A DNA stretch of 64,000 bases from Bacteroidia bacterium. GTDB lineage: Bacteria; Bacteroidota; Bacteroidia; J057. The stretch covers positions 1 to 64,000 of the forward strand of contig JAUIKF010000047.1 of assembly GCA_030430575.1 (NCBI GenBank). Reading direction: 5' to 3'. Shown here one piece after another: positions 27,509 through 35,545 of this stretch. A model generated the notes under the pieces. It worked only from the letters and a program-made list of their open reading frames with translations, did no database searches and was not told the origin of the DNA. A program made the translations under genes and the position numbers. How positions within the stretch are numbered: the stretch's first letter is position 1; every line of letters begins with the position of its first letter.

Positions 27509-27805
27509 GGGGGATTGGATACTTTTCTTCAAGACTGAGCAATTCTTACCTTTTTTCCCGACTCAAAATTTAATTTCCTGAGGTCAATTATTTCTGGCTT
27601 GGAAGGAAAAGTGGGCAGTTTTTATTTAGAAATTGGGGTGAAAACTTTCTGGAAAGGATTTAGGTAAAAATCTGTTTTTTTATTTATCTTGGCAAAATCT
27701 GTATTTTTGGGATCAATCTGACCCTTTTTTATAGGTAAGTTTGGCACTTGTTTTTCCACTCCTTATCCCACGTTTTGCGATGGCTAGTTTTTATCAAAAC
27801 GAATA

Positions 27806-29332
27806 GTGGATATACTTGAACGTATCATAGAGAATCTAACGAGCGATGAAGTAAGGCGCTTCAAAATCCTCTCCAACCGCTTCAAAGCGGATGAGGAGAA
27901 GAAGCTATTGATTCTTTTTGATGCAATACGTGCTGGGGGATTTAAGGAAATAGAGGAAGATGTGGTTCATCAATTATATGAGGGGAAAAGTGCCAAGTCC
28001 AAGAATAATTACTATCGACTCCGCAACAAGCTCCTTTCCAACCTGGAAAAGAGTTTGCTCTTTTACCATTTTAACTATAAAAATACAATAGAGTCGTACA
28101 GCTTTATCCAGTTGGCGACTTTGTTCAAAGAGCGTGGTATCTATCGCGAAGCGTATCACTATCTGAAAAAATCAGAACGCGTAGCCACGAAATATGATCA
28201 ATTCAATGTCTTAGAGGTGATCTATGATGAAATGGTGCAGCTCGCCTCTCGGGATGTAGATGTCGATATCGCTGCCATCGTCGCCAAGCGTAAAGCCAAC
28301 CTCAAGAAGATTGAGATCCAACGATCTAGTAGCGAGGTCTTGGGAACGATTCTCCAACAAATCCGCAAACTGAACTTCTCCCGGGGCAAGCAAAGCCAGT
28401 CGGTCATTCAGATGTTGGAAAAGACCAAAGCCCAGTTGGAAGAGCATGAGCATATCTTTGCTTCCGCTTCTGGAAAGGAGGCGATTTATAAAGCTGTAAG
28501 TACGATCTTGTTTAAAAAGGGCGCATACCGTGATCTAGAAGAATATATCCTCAAAACGTTTGAGGAATTTGAAAGTGCAGATTTATTTGATCGAAACAAT
28601 CACTCCACCCGTCTGCTCATGCGTACCTGGCGTATCAACTCCCTCGCCAAGTTGTTGGAGATTCAGGAAGTGCATCAGCAGCTTCCACTTTTGTGGAAAG
28701 AGCTAGGGATGTATAGTCGGCAAAATTTTAATGAGTACGCGGTTTATTATTTCCGGGCAAAGATTTTGAATGATTCTTTTATGGGGAATCTGGATGAAGC
28801 GGGAGAGACACTCAAGGAGGCGTTTCGGACAAAAGAATTGACACAAAGCTCTCTCAACGAATTATACCTATTGCTCAGCCAGGCGGATATTTACTTCAGT
28901 CAGGAGGTTTTTGCCCAGGCATTTGAGACGATTCGTCAGATTCTATCTCACCCGAAATTTAGTTCCCTCGATGTAGCTGTGCAGTTCTATTTGCACATCT
29001 TTGAGTTGGTGATTAGCTATGAGGCCAAAAATTTTGGCTATACCGATACGCGCTATGCGCAGTTTCGCAAAAAGTATAAGCGTATGCTCAAGGATGAGGA
29101 GTATGCACATGCCCTAAGATTTGTGGACATCATCATGCGTTTGAATGTTGCAGCCATTGAAGGGAAGAAGGTATTTATCAAATCTGCCTATCGTCACTTC
29201 AAAGAAGACTTCCCCCCTTCAGAAATTGGAGATACAGAAACAATCATGTATGAAGTCTATCTCCGTGCAAAAGTGGAGGGAAAAAGCTACTACGAAGCAT
29301 TTCAAGAAGAAATACTGAAGGCAATGGAGTGA
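27806..29332 (+). CDS. Large helical-repeat protein of unknown function (paralogue of the 62.9-kb gene)
   Basis: This 508-residue protein starts with GTG (MDILERIIENLTSDEVRRF). It is almost entirely alpha-helical and has no signal or membrane segment. Helix pairs such as SQEVFAQAFETIRQIL and YREAYHYLKKSERVATKYDQ suggest TPR-like solenoids. A second copy, truncated by the window edge, lies at 62951-64000; the two share segments like FDRNNHS, NEYAVYY/NEYAIYY, GETLKEAF and MYEVYL and look about half identical by eye. I do not recognise a named family. A TATTTTTG at 27702-27709 may be a -7 element. Confidence 0.75.
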   Translation: MDILERIIENLTSDEVRRFKILSNRFKADEEKKLLILFDAIRAGGFKEIEEDVVHQLYEGKSAKSKNNYYRLRNKLLSNLEKSLLFYHFNYKNTIESYSFIQLATLFKERGIYREAYHYLKKSERVATKYDQFNVLEVIYDEMVQLASRDVDVDIAAIVAKRKANLKKIEIQRSSSEVLGTILQQIRKLNFSRGKQSQSVIQMLEKTKAQLEEHEHIFASASGKEAIYKAVSTILFKKGAYRDLEEYILKTFEEFESADLFDRNNHSTRLLMRTWRINSLAKLLEIQEVHQQLPLLWKELGMYSRQNFNEYAVYYFRAKILNDSFMGNLDEAGETLKEAFRTKELTQSSLNELYLLLSQADIYFSQEVFAQAFETIRQILSHPKFSSLDVAVQFYLHIFELVISYEAKNFGYTDTRYAQFRKKYKRMLKDEEYAHALRFVDIIMRLNVAAIEGKKVFIKSAYRHFKEDFPPSEIGDTETIMYEVYLRAKVEGKSYYEAFQEEILKAME

Positions 29333-29548
29333 CAGTCTGCCAGCTAATATGTACCAAGTCAGGGCGAAATAAAAACCATTCATACGTGGGGGCTTTGGAT
29401 AACCAATTGAATTATCCATTTTTGTTTCAGCAACAAGGTCATTTGAACAATTAGCCATAAAATACGTGCTAACCAATAGCAACTAATTTTACACTATCAT
29501 ATAATATCTTTTTAGGGTATTCTGAATCTTTTGAAGATTTAGTAGTGA
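29333..29548. other. Intergenic region, nothing recognised
   Basis: Between the helical protein's stop and the small hydrophobic frame I see no hairpin or promoter with a good match. The leftward open frame here (to 29219) mainly shadows the 3' end of the helical protein. Confidence 0.4.
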
Positions 29549-29758
29549 ATGCTAATAGCTTGTATTTGCTTGATTATTAGCTTGTTAAGGAGAGTATTCC
29601 TCTTTCTGATATGTGTTGTTGCCCTTGTTTATTCGGTCTATCAATATTGTGGCAATCTAGATCTTGCTGCTTCTCAATACCCCAAAAATAACTCATTCGT
29701 TTCGACCTTTTCTCATTCTTTGTTTAGCCTGAAAACTTCCCTAAAAGTCAATTTTTAA
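29549..29758 (+). CDS. Possible small membrane protein
   Basis: A 69-codon frame starts with ATG and has a long hydrophobic N-terminus (IACICLIISLL, then VFLFLICVVALVYSVYQ) and a polar tail. Its stop lies 13 bp before a hairpin with a T run (29772-29808), which would fit a short separate transcript. No family is recognised, and no promoter or homologue supports it, so this is tentative. Confidence 0.3.
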   Translation: MLIACICLIISLLRRVFLFLICVVALVYSVYQYCGNLDLAASQYPKNNSFVSTFSHSLFSLKTSLKVNF

Positions 29759-29771
29759 CCCTGTTGCTCAT

Positions 29772-29808
29772 GCATGTGTGCCATTTGGTGCACATGCACT
29801 TCTTTTTT
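29772..29808 (+). terminator. Rho-independent terminator
   Basis: GCATGTG (29772-29778) pairs with CACATGC (29791-29797), with inner CC/GG pairs and an ATTT loop, followed by TTCTTTTTT. It would end transcription from the helical protein or the small frame. Confidence 0.65.
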
Positions 29809-29843
29809 GGGGAATAGGCAGTGATATAAAATAAAGTATAAAA

Positions 29844-29863
29844 GGCTGCCCATATGGACAGCC
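29844..29863 (-). terminator. Hairpin ending the OmpA-like gene transcript
   Basis: GGCTG at 29844-29848 pairs with CAGCC at 29859-29863, with one mismatch and two further inner pairs. Read leftward it is followed by TTTTATACTTTATTTT. The OmpA-like gene's stop is 31 bp away. Confidence 0.6.
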
Positions 29864-29894
29864 CCTTTTCAACATTAAGTAGCCTTATAAAAGA

Positions 29895-31208
29895 CTATGG
29901 CAAAGAAGAAATCAAAGAATGGTAATTTTTGTCTCGAAGAACTTCTGTGTAATAAGTAGGAAGCTCTACAGGTTTGAAGTCTTTACGTCTAATAACGTAG
30001 ATATTTTGTTTGGGTCGATACTTTAGGTTTGAAAGGCTCATGTTGAGCATACTTTGGTGGCCCGCCTTTTTGGCCTTAGCATAGATCATAACCTCCTCTT
30101 GGGAAGCGGGAACGAGCAGTTCAAATTTACGTCTTTTCACTTGATCTGCTTTTATTACCCCAAATCCTTCTGCCACCCAATACTGTCCAAATAACTTAGC
30201 TTTCTTGACAGATTTTACTTTTACATACATAGGGGGAGCAATGGTTCCCGCATCCTCATCCCCATCTGTTTTGATGATCACATCCAAATTGATCCAGGTG
30301 GAAAAATGACCTACAATATTAAATTTGTAAAACGTCTTTCCATCCACGGTTTTAGTCAAAATATCAGCATTTTCAGATGCCTCCCAGATAGCACAGCCAT
30401 TCCCGTCATTCACAGCACGAAACAGTTCCATGCCGTCTACAAATTTCTGGGTAGGTATCCAGGCCATGATTTTGCCTTTTCCTTGAGGATAAACTTTCTT
30501 CCCATCCACCCGCGCATCTACCCGCAGCATTCCCGCAGAGGCTAGAAAATCCCCAGCAATCGTCCGTGTTTCTAGGCATCGATTGTGCTGAAGGGCCTGG
30601 AGAGGAGAATAGACCTCCTCGATTCTAATATCTACTTCGTCAAGCGAATAAGGGGCAAAGATATTGCCGATTACCTCTACCTTGGTCCCTTGGTTGCTCA
30701 CAATGGTTTTGTAGGGAGGGACTTGGGCAAAAGGTTTAAGGATAGGATCTATTTTTACTTCATGTTTCAGCGGAATATGCTGTTGGGTAGCCATTTGAGG
30801 CTGCTGGCTGGTATAAGTGAGGTAGATTTCCACCCGTCGATTTCGGAGACGTCCTTCCTCTGTATCATTAGAAAAAGCAGGGCGTGTCTCCCCCATCGGC
30901 AAAGCCACTATTCTTTCTTCATCCAATCCTGCCTCTTGAAAAGCTTGAAGGACTACTTTAGCCCTTTCATCAGAAAGGGTACGGTTATAGATATGGCCTC
31001 CCTTATTGTCGGTGTGGCCAAGCACTTCGATACGGTAAGGAGCACTCCGATCAATGCTTTCTATCAATTGCTGGAGTTCTGCAAAAGCTGCTGCTGAGAG
31101 TTCAGATTTATCTTGCTCAAAAAAAACTTCAGCTGTACGCTGATTTTGAGCCAGAAGAAATTGAAGGTTGAGAAGCAACAGGGAGAGGAAAAAAAACACA
31201 GGCTTCAT
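29895..31208 (-). CDS. OmpA-family protein with N-terminal OmpA domain
   Basis: This 437-residue exported protein starts with a signal peptide (MKPVFFFLSLLLLNLQFLLA). The OmpA/MotB peptidoglycan-binding domain comes first, at about residues 25-133: VLGHTDNKGGHIYNRTLSDE and the closing NRRVEIYLTY. About 300 residues follow with no recognised family. They are beta-rich and contain two Cys (NRCLE, NGCAIWE) that may pair. In most OmpA proteins the domain is at the C-terminus. It probably binds peptidoglycan and places an outer domain in the periplasm. Divergent from the next gene over 27 bp. Confidence 0.85.
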   Translation of the reverse strand: MKPVFFFLSLLLLNLQFLLAQNQRTAEVFFEQDKSELSAAAFAELQQLIESIDRSAPYRIEVLGHTDNKGGHIYNRTLSDERAKVVLQAFQEAGLDEERIVALPMGETRPAFSNDTEEGRLRNRRVEIYLTYTSQQPQMATQQHIPLKHEVKIDPILKPFAQVPPYKTIVSNQGTKVEVIGNIFAPYSLDEVDIRIEEVYSPLQALQHNRCLETRTIAGDFLASAGMLRVDARVDGKKVYPQGKGKIMAWIPTQKFVDGMELFRAVNDGNGCAIWEASENADILTKTVDGKTFYKFNIVGHFSTWINLDVIIKTDGDEDAGTIAPPMYVKVKSVKKAKLFGQYWVAEGFGVIKADQVKRRKFELLVPASQEEVMIYAKAKKAGHQSMLNMSLSNLKYRPKQNIYVIRRKDFKPVELPTYYTEVLRDKNYHSLISSLP

Positions 31209-31235
31209 AATCGAACAACCTAATTATTTGGTTTT

Positions 31236-32246
31236 GTGGGCATAAGTTACAAAAATTGTCGTGCATTGACACTTCAAACTGAAATATTGTCTAACGAGTC
31301 GCTTGATCTTGCACAGTGGGATGCATTTATTAGCCATTCTCCTCAAAGGTCATTGTACGCAATGTCTGGCTATGCAAGCATCTCAGCACCTGGCTGGAAG
31401 GCTATCGTTGTGACTGCCGGAAATCGTTGGTTAGGCGTGATGCCTATTTACCCCAAGCGAAAATGGGGCCTATCTTATCATCTGCAGCCGATTTTTTGTC
31501 AATACTGGGGTCTTTTTTTTTCTGAGGAACTGACAAAAAAGACGGCGGATACGCTGAGCAAAAAGGCGAAAGTAGTACAAAAAGTAATTGAGGCGTTGGG
31601 AGACTTCTCTTATCTGAAATACTACTTTGCTCCTGAATTTGACTATTCACTTCCCTTCATTTGGTCGGGCTATAAACTATCTCCACGCTATACTTATCAC
31701 TTAGCCTTACATCCAACTGAAGAAATTCTGTGGCAAGATACCGCTTATGATTTGAGAAGAAAAGTAAAAAAAGCAAAAAAAATTGGACTATCGTTTAATG
31801 TAATCAAAGATATTGATAAATGGGCTGAACTTGTGCGGCTCCAGGTAGCTGCTGGCCGTCAAGTAATGGGAGGAGTACCCGACTGGGAGCCCAAAATGCG
31901 GGCCATCGCCGCTTACCTCGACTCCTTCAAGGGCTTACACCTTTATGGGGTTCACGATGATAAAGGTAACCTAATAGCTGCTGGAATTTTTGCTCATTTT
32001 CAGCAGAAAGCCATTTTTTTGCACAGCGTATACCTGCCTACCCAAAAGAACTCAGGGGCTGTGGACTTACTGATGTGGGAGGCTATTCTCCACGCCAAAA
32101 CAGCAGGCTGTACCCATTTCGATTTTGAAGGCTCTATGATTGAAGGAATTGAACAGTTTTTTCGAAAATTTGGGGCACAGCCAATTCTTTATTTACAGAT
32201 AGCCAAAAATGACTTACCTTTACCCTTACAATGGATTCGAGAATAA
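31236..32246 (+). CDS. FemAB/GNAT-like acyltransferase-fold protein
   Basis: This protein has 336 residues from the GTG at 31236, though a TTG at 31266 (LTLQTEILSNE) is a plausible alternative start. It has the layout of FemAB-related GNAT proteins: an N-terminal half with SPQRSLYAMSGY and GVMPIYPKRK, a basic helix (DLRRKVKKAKKIG), and the second GNAT fold with LIAAGIFAHFQQKAIFLHSV and HFDFEGSMIEGIEQFFRKFG. Such proteins add amino acids or acyl groups to peptidoglycan precursors, lipids or polysaccharides; the substrate here is unknown. It overlaps upp by 16 bp. Confidence 0.7.
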   Translation: MGISYKNCRALTLQTEILSNESLDLAQWDAFISHSPQRSLYAMSGYASISAPGWKAIVVTAGNRWLGVMPIYPKRKWGLSYHLQPIFCQYWGLFFSEELTKKTADTLSKKAKVVQKVIEALGDFSYLKYYFAPEFDYSLPFIWSGYKLSPRYTYHLALHPTEEILWQDTAYDLRRKVKKAKKIGLSFNVIKDIDKWAELVRLQVAAGRQVMGGVPDWEPKMRAIAAYLDSFKGLHLYGVHDDKGNLIAAGIFAHFQQKAIFLHSVYLPTQKNSGAVDLLMWEAILHAKTAGCTHFDFEGSMIEGIEQFFRKFGAQPILYLQIAKNDLPLPLQWIRE

Positions 32247-32881
32247 CGCTGATCAGCAGGGACCATTCCTATCTCAACCACATCCTCTATGAATTGCGCG
32301 ATGAGAACATCCAACAGGATCGTTTGCGGTTTCGCGCCAATCTGGAAAAAGTAGGCGAGATACTGGCATATGAGCTCTCTAAGACCCTAACCTATACCCC
32401 CCAAGAAGTGACTACTCCTTTGGGGAAAATGGAAATGAACCTTCTGGGAGACCAACCCGTCATCCTATCTATCCTGAGGGCAGGCATCCCGCTTCACAAT
32501 GGCGTCCTGCGCTTTTTTGATCGGGCGGATAATGGCTTTATTTCGGCCTACCGGCATCATACACAGGGCAATGAATTCATTGTCAAAGTAGAATATCTCG
32601 CGATGCCTGAACTGGCAGGCCGGGATGTTATCTTAATCGATCCGATGATCGCTACAGGCCGTAGCCTGGTCGTCACTTACCAGCAAATGCTAGAATTTGG
32701 ACAGCCAGCCAGCCTGATGATTGGCGGGGTGATCGCTAGTGAAGAAGGGCTAGACTATGTGCTGCGCAACATTCCTCAGGCCAACGTGTTTGTAGCAGCA
32801 ATAGACAAAGAGTTGACGGCAAAGGGCTATATCGTTCCTGGACTGGGAGACGCAGGTGATTTGGCCTTTGGCCCCAAGTAA
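32231..32881 (+). CDS. upp: Uracil phosphoribosyltransferase
   Basis: This 216-residue pyrimidine salvage enzyme converts uracil and PRPP to UMP. The PRPP-binding motif reads LIDPMIATGRSLVVTYQQM. ILRAGIPLHNGVLRFF matches the family's LRAG region, and the uracil-binding end is GYIVPGLGDAGDLAFG. The ATG lies inside the 3' end of the upstream gene. A membrane-protein gene begins 10 bp after its stop. Confidence 0.95.
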   Translation: MDSRITLISRDHSYLNHILYELRDENIQQDRLRFRANLEKVGEILAYELSKTLTYTPQEVTTPLGKMEMNLLGDQPVILSILRAGIPLHNGVLRFFDRADNGFISAYRHHTQGNEFIVKVEYLAMPELAGRDVILIDPMIATGRSLVVTYQQMLEFGQPASLMIGGVIASEEGLDYVLRNIPQANVFVAAIDKELTAKGYIVPGLGDAGDLAFGPK

Positions 32882-32891
32882 TATTCAGACC

Positions 32892-33371
32892 ATGAGTGTA
32901 GTGATTTTGGCAATTGTAGCAGAGGGGATGCCAATAGGGAAAATGGCGGGCATTTTCCTCCTCAGCATTATCAAGTTTATTGCTGGAATGGCCATTGCAT
33001 TACCTCCTCTGGTAGGGTTGGACTTCTGGGAGATTGTCATAGCTGTGGGCGGCGGTAGCATCACAGGTGTGATCATTTTTACGTATTTTGGCAAAATCAT
33101 CTCTCGATGGCTTGCTAGCCATTTTAAACAATCCAAACCCATAAAATTCTCCCGTAGACGGGCCCTTGTCAAAATATGGAAGCGCTTTGGGCTTGTGGGA
33201 GTAGCCGTCTTGACCCCATTTATATCCCCTCCTGTATCTGTAGCGATTGCCCTTTCTTTTCGTTCCGAACCTAGAAAAATCATTCTATACATCTCCACCA
33301 GCCTCTTTATCTGGGCAATAGGATGTGCCATATTTCGCGATACCATCAGCCAGATGGCTGGCTGGGGATAA
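32892..33371 (+). CDS. Small integral membrane protein, possibly Sm_multidrug_ex-like
   Basis: The ATG at 32892 gives 159 residues (the longer frame from 32856 overlaps upp). Four hydrophobic segments are visible: about 7-24, 25-55, 110-125 and 132-150. RFGLVGVAVLTPFISPPVSV (RFG...P..PP) resembles the re-entrant region of the putative small multidrug export family (PF06695) and, more loosely, DedA/SNARE-associated proteins. I cannot decide between them. A weak hairpin, ATGATGA/TCATCAT at 33377-33394, follows the stop. Confidence 0.55.
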   Translation: MSVVILAIVAEGMPIGKMAGIFLLSIIKFIAGMAIALPPLVGLDFWEIVIAVGGGSITGVIIFTYFGKIISRWLASHFKQSKPIKFSRRRALVKIWKRFGLVGVAVLTPFISPPVSVAIALSFRSEPRKIILYISTSLFIWAIGCAIFRDTISQMAGWG

Positions 33372-33448
33372 GCGTGATGATGATTTTTCATCATTGTTAA
33401 GAATATTTTTCACGTGCTTTTGTAGAAAAAATAGGGTAAGATTGAAAA

Positions 33449-34165
33449 ATGATCCACCTAAGTGTAAACCTCAATAAAGTCGCCTTGATCCGCAATGCCC
33501 GAGGCGGTAACCTGCCCAACCTTTTGCAGGTCGCCAAGGACGTCGTGGAGTTTGGCGCAGACGGCATCACGGTGCATCCCCGCCCTGATGGTCGCCATAT
33601 TCGAAAAGATGATGTCTCTTTGCTGAAAAATGAACTGGAAGTAGAGTTCAATGTCGAAGGATTCCCGTCGGAGGACTTTTTGCAGATGATAGAAACTGTC
33701 AAACCCGATCAATGTACCCTTGTCCCAGACCCGCCTGAGGCGTTGACTTCTAGCGCAGGGTGGAATACCCTCGCTCATAAGCATTTCTTGCTAGAGGTGA
33801 TCCAGCGCCTACAATCCGCTGGGGTGAGAACTTCCATTTTCATAGAGACAGATCTTGATCAGATTGAAGGTGCAAAAGTCATTGGTACAGATCGCATCGA
33901 ATTGTACACCGAGGAATATGCCTCCCAATATGCGCAAGGTCACCCTGAAGCTGTTGAGCCTTATGTCCGTTCTGCATCCTTTGCCCATGAGTTAGGGCTA
34001 GGCGTCAACGCAGGACATGACCTCAACTTGCATAATTTGGCATATTTTGCGGAGCAGGTGCCGCACCTGGCTGAAGTGTCCATTGGACATGCACTGGTCT
34101 CAGATGCTTTGTATCTGGGGTTTGAAGAGACCATTCGTCGTTATCAGGGGTGTTTGGGGAAATGA
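33449..34165 (+). CDS. pdxJ: Pyridoxine 5'-phosphate synthase
   Basis: This 238-residue TIM-barrel enzyme closes the pyridoxine ring from 1-deoxy-xylulose 5-phosphate and 3-amino-2-oxopropyl phosphate. SVNLNKVALIRNARGGNLP at the N-terminus, GITVHPRPDGRHIRKDDV and the C-terminal HALVSDALYLGFEETIRRY are standard. The vitamin B6 DXP pathway is therefore present. The TGA stop falls inside an AATGATAG repeat word. Confidence 0.96.
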   Translation: MIHLSVNLNKVALIRNARGGNLPNLLQVAKDVVEFGADGITVHPRPDGRHIRKDDVSLLKNELEVEFNVEGFPSEDFLQMIETVKPDQCTLVPDPPEALTSSAGWNTLAHKHFLLEVIQRLQSAGVRTSIFIETDLDQIEGAKVIGTDRIELYTEEYASQYAQGHPEAVEPYVRSASFAHELGLGVNAGHDLNLHNLAYFAEQVPHLAEVSIGHALVSDALYLGFEETIRRYQGCLGK

Positions 34166-34228
34166 TAGAATGATAGTAGGAGGGAATGATAGAATGAAAA
34201 GAGAATGATTAATTGAGTAAATGATTAA
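34161..34228. repeat. Family B octamer repeat between pdxJ and aroB
   Basis: AATGATAG occurs at 34161-34168, 34169-34176 and 34185-34192, followed by AATG, AATTGAGTA and AATGATTA words. It contains the pdxJ stop codon and the apparent aroB ATG at 34221. Confidence 0.75.
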
Positions 34229-35318
34229 ATGGAGTTCTTCGACTTTCTATTTTATCCTTCATAATTTCCCTTTGAATCCTCCACTGATACATATCGGCGC
34301 ATTGAGCCTTCAGGCTTTGAGCACTTTTTTCCAAACGACTAGCTATACCCAAATACTGGTCTTGATGGATGAGAATACCAGCGACGCATGTTATCCGCTC
34401 CTGAAGCCATTTCTCCCTCCCCATAAGACATTAGTCTTGCCACCTGGTGAGCAGCATAAGCATCTGCAAAGTTGCATGGCGGTTTGGCAAGAGATGACGG
34501 ACCTTAGGATGGACAGGAAGGCCCTGGTCGTGAATCTTGGCGGAGGCGTCATCGGCGATTTGGGGGGATTTGTGGCAGGGACCTATAAACGTGGGATCGA
34601 TTTTGTACAGGTGCCTACGACCCTATTGGCGCAGGTAGATGCGAGTGTAGGGGGAAAAGTAGGGGTCGATTTTAAGGCATTCAAAAATCAAATTGGACTA
34701 TTTGCCGAACCCAAAGGCGTTTTTATTTGGCCAGATTTTCTGGAGACGCTGCCTGAACGAGAATTGCATTCGGGCTTTGCTGAGGTCATCAAGCATCACC
34801 TGATTGGAGATGCCAAAGGTTGGGAAGCGTTGAAGACGATTCGTTCGATGGAGACCCTCGATTTAGCCGCGATCATTCAACACTCCGTGAAGATAAAGTC
34901 AGCTATCGTCAAAGCAGATAGGAAGGAACATGGGGCCCGCAAGGCACTCAATTTTGGCCATACCATAGGCCACGCTATCGAAAGTGAATACCTGGATTCA
35001 CCGGTTCCCTTATTGCATGGCGAAGCCATTGCCATCGGCATGATATGCGAAGCATGGCTTTCGTGGAAACAAGGGTTCCTGAGCGAAACTGCTGTGGCAG
35101 AAATCAAGGAATTTATCTTGACCTTTTTCCCCCAACAAAAACTCTCCAAAGCTCAATTTTCTCATTTCTACCAACGGATGCTAAATGATAAAAAGAATCA
35201 AGGAGGTGCTATTCAGTTCAGCCTGATTGAAGGGCCTGGGAGGTATCAGATTGAGCAGGAAGTCCCTAGGGAACTGATTATGAAATCCTTGGATTTTTAT
35301 GGAGAAGAAATAGGCTAG
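34221..35318 (+). CDS. aroB: 3-dehydroquinate synthase
   Basis: This 365-residue shikimate pathway enzyme makes 3-dehydroquinate from DAHP. The NAD-binding segment GGGVIGDLGGFVAGTYKRG and the active-site region FVQVPTTLLAQVDASVGGK are clear. Zinc ligands lie in FAEVIKHHLI, NFGHTIGHAIE and LLHGEAIAIGM. The ATG at 34221 is part of the octamer repeat and gives an unusual N-terminus, MIKWSSSTFYFILHN; family similarity begins near PPLIHIGALS (residue 20). The true start may be a non-ATG codon in between. Confidence 0.93.
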   Translation: MIKWSSSTFYFILHNFPLNPPLIHIGALSLQALSTFFQTTSYTQILVLMDENTSDACYPLLKPFLPPHKTLVLPPGEQHKHLQSCMAVWQEMTDLRMDRKALVVNLGGGVIGDLGGFVAGTYKRGIDFVQVPTTLLAQVDASVGGKVGVDFKAFKNQIGLFAEPKGVFIWPDFLETLPERELHSGFAEVIKHHLIGDAKGWEALKTIRSMETLDLAAIIQHSVKIKSAIVKADRKEHGARKALNFGHTIGHAIESEYLDSPVPLLHGEAIAIGMICEAWLSWKQGFLSETAVAEIKEFILTFFPQQKLSKAQFSHFYQRMLNDKKNQGGAIQFSLIEGPGRYQIEQEVPRELIMKSLDFYGEEIG

Positions 35319-35322
35319 GAAA

Positions 35323-35385
35323 GCTCAAACTCAAGTGCAATTATCTTTCTTGAAACTTGAATTTGAGGTTGAATTTGCACTTGAT
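35323..35385. repeat. Family C hexamer repeat after aroB
   Basis: CTCAAACTCAAGTGCAA (35324-35340) faces TTGAAACTTGAATTTGAGG and following words to 35385, in six-base steps. A further hairpin-like pair, GGAAC and GTTCC around CGCGAAGTCGCG, is at 35469-35493. No gene is seen in 35319-35545. Confidence 0.65.
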
Positions 35386-35545
35386 CTTTCCACGGTCCCC
35401 AAAAAGCCAAAGACCCTCCAGGGATTTTGGAAGGCCTTCGGGGAAGCATACGAAATTCTTATATATGGGAACGCGAAGTCGCGTGATGTTCCAATGGGTT
35501 TCGCCAACTGTACGTGAAAAACTTACAAAGGTTAAGGTGAGCACG

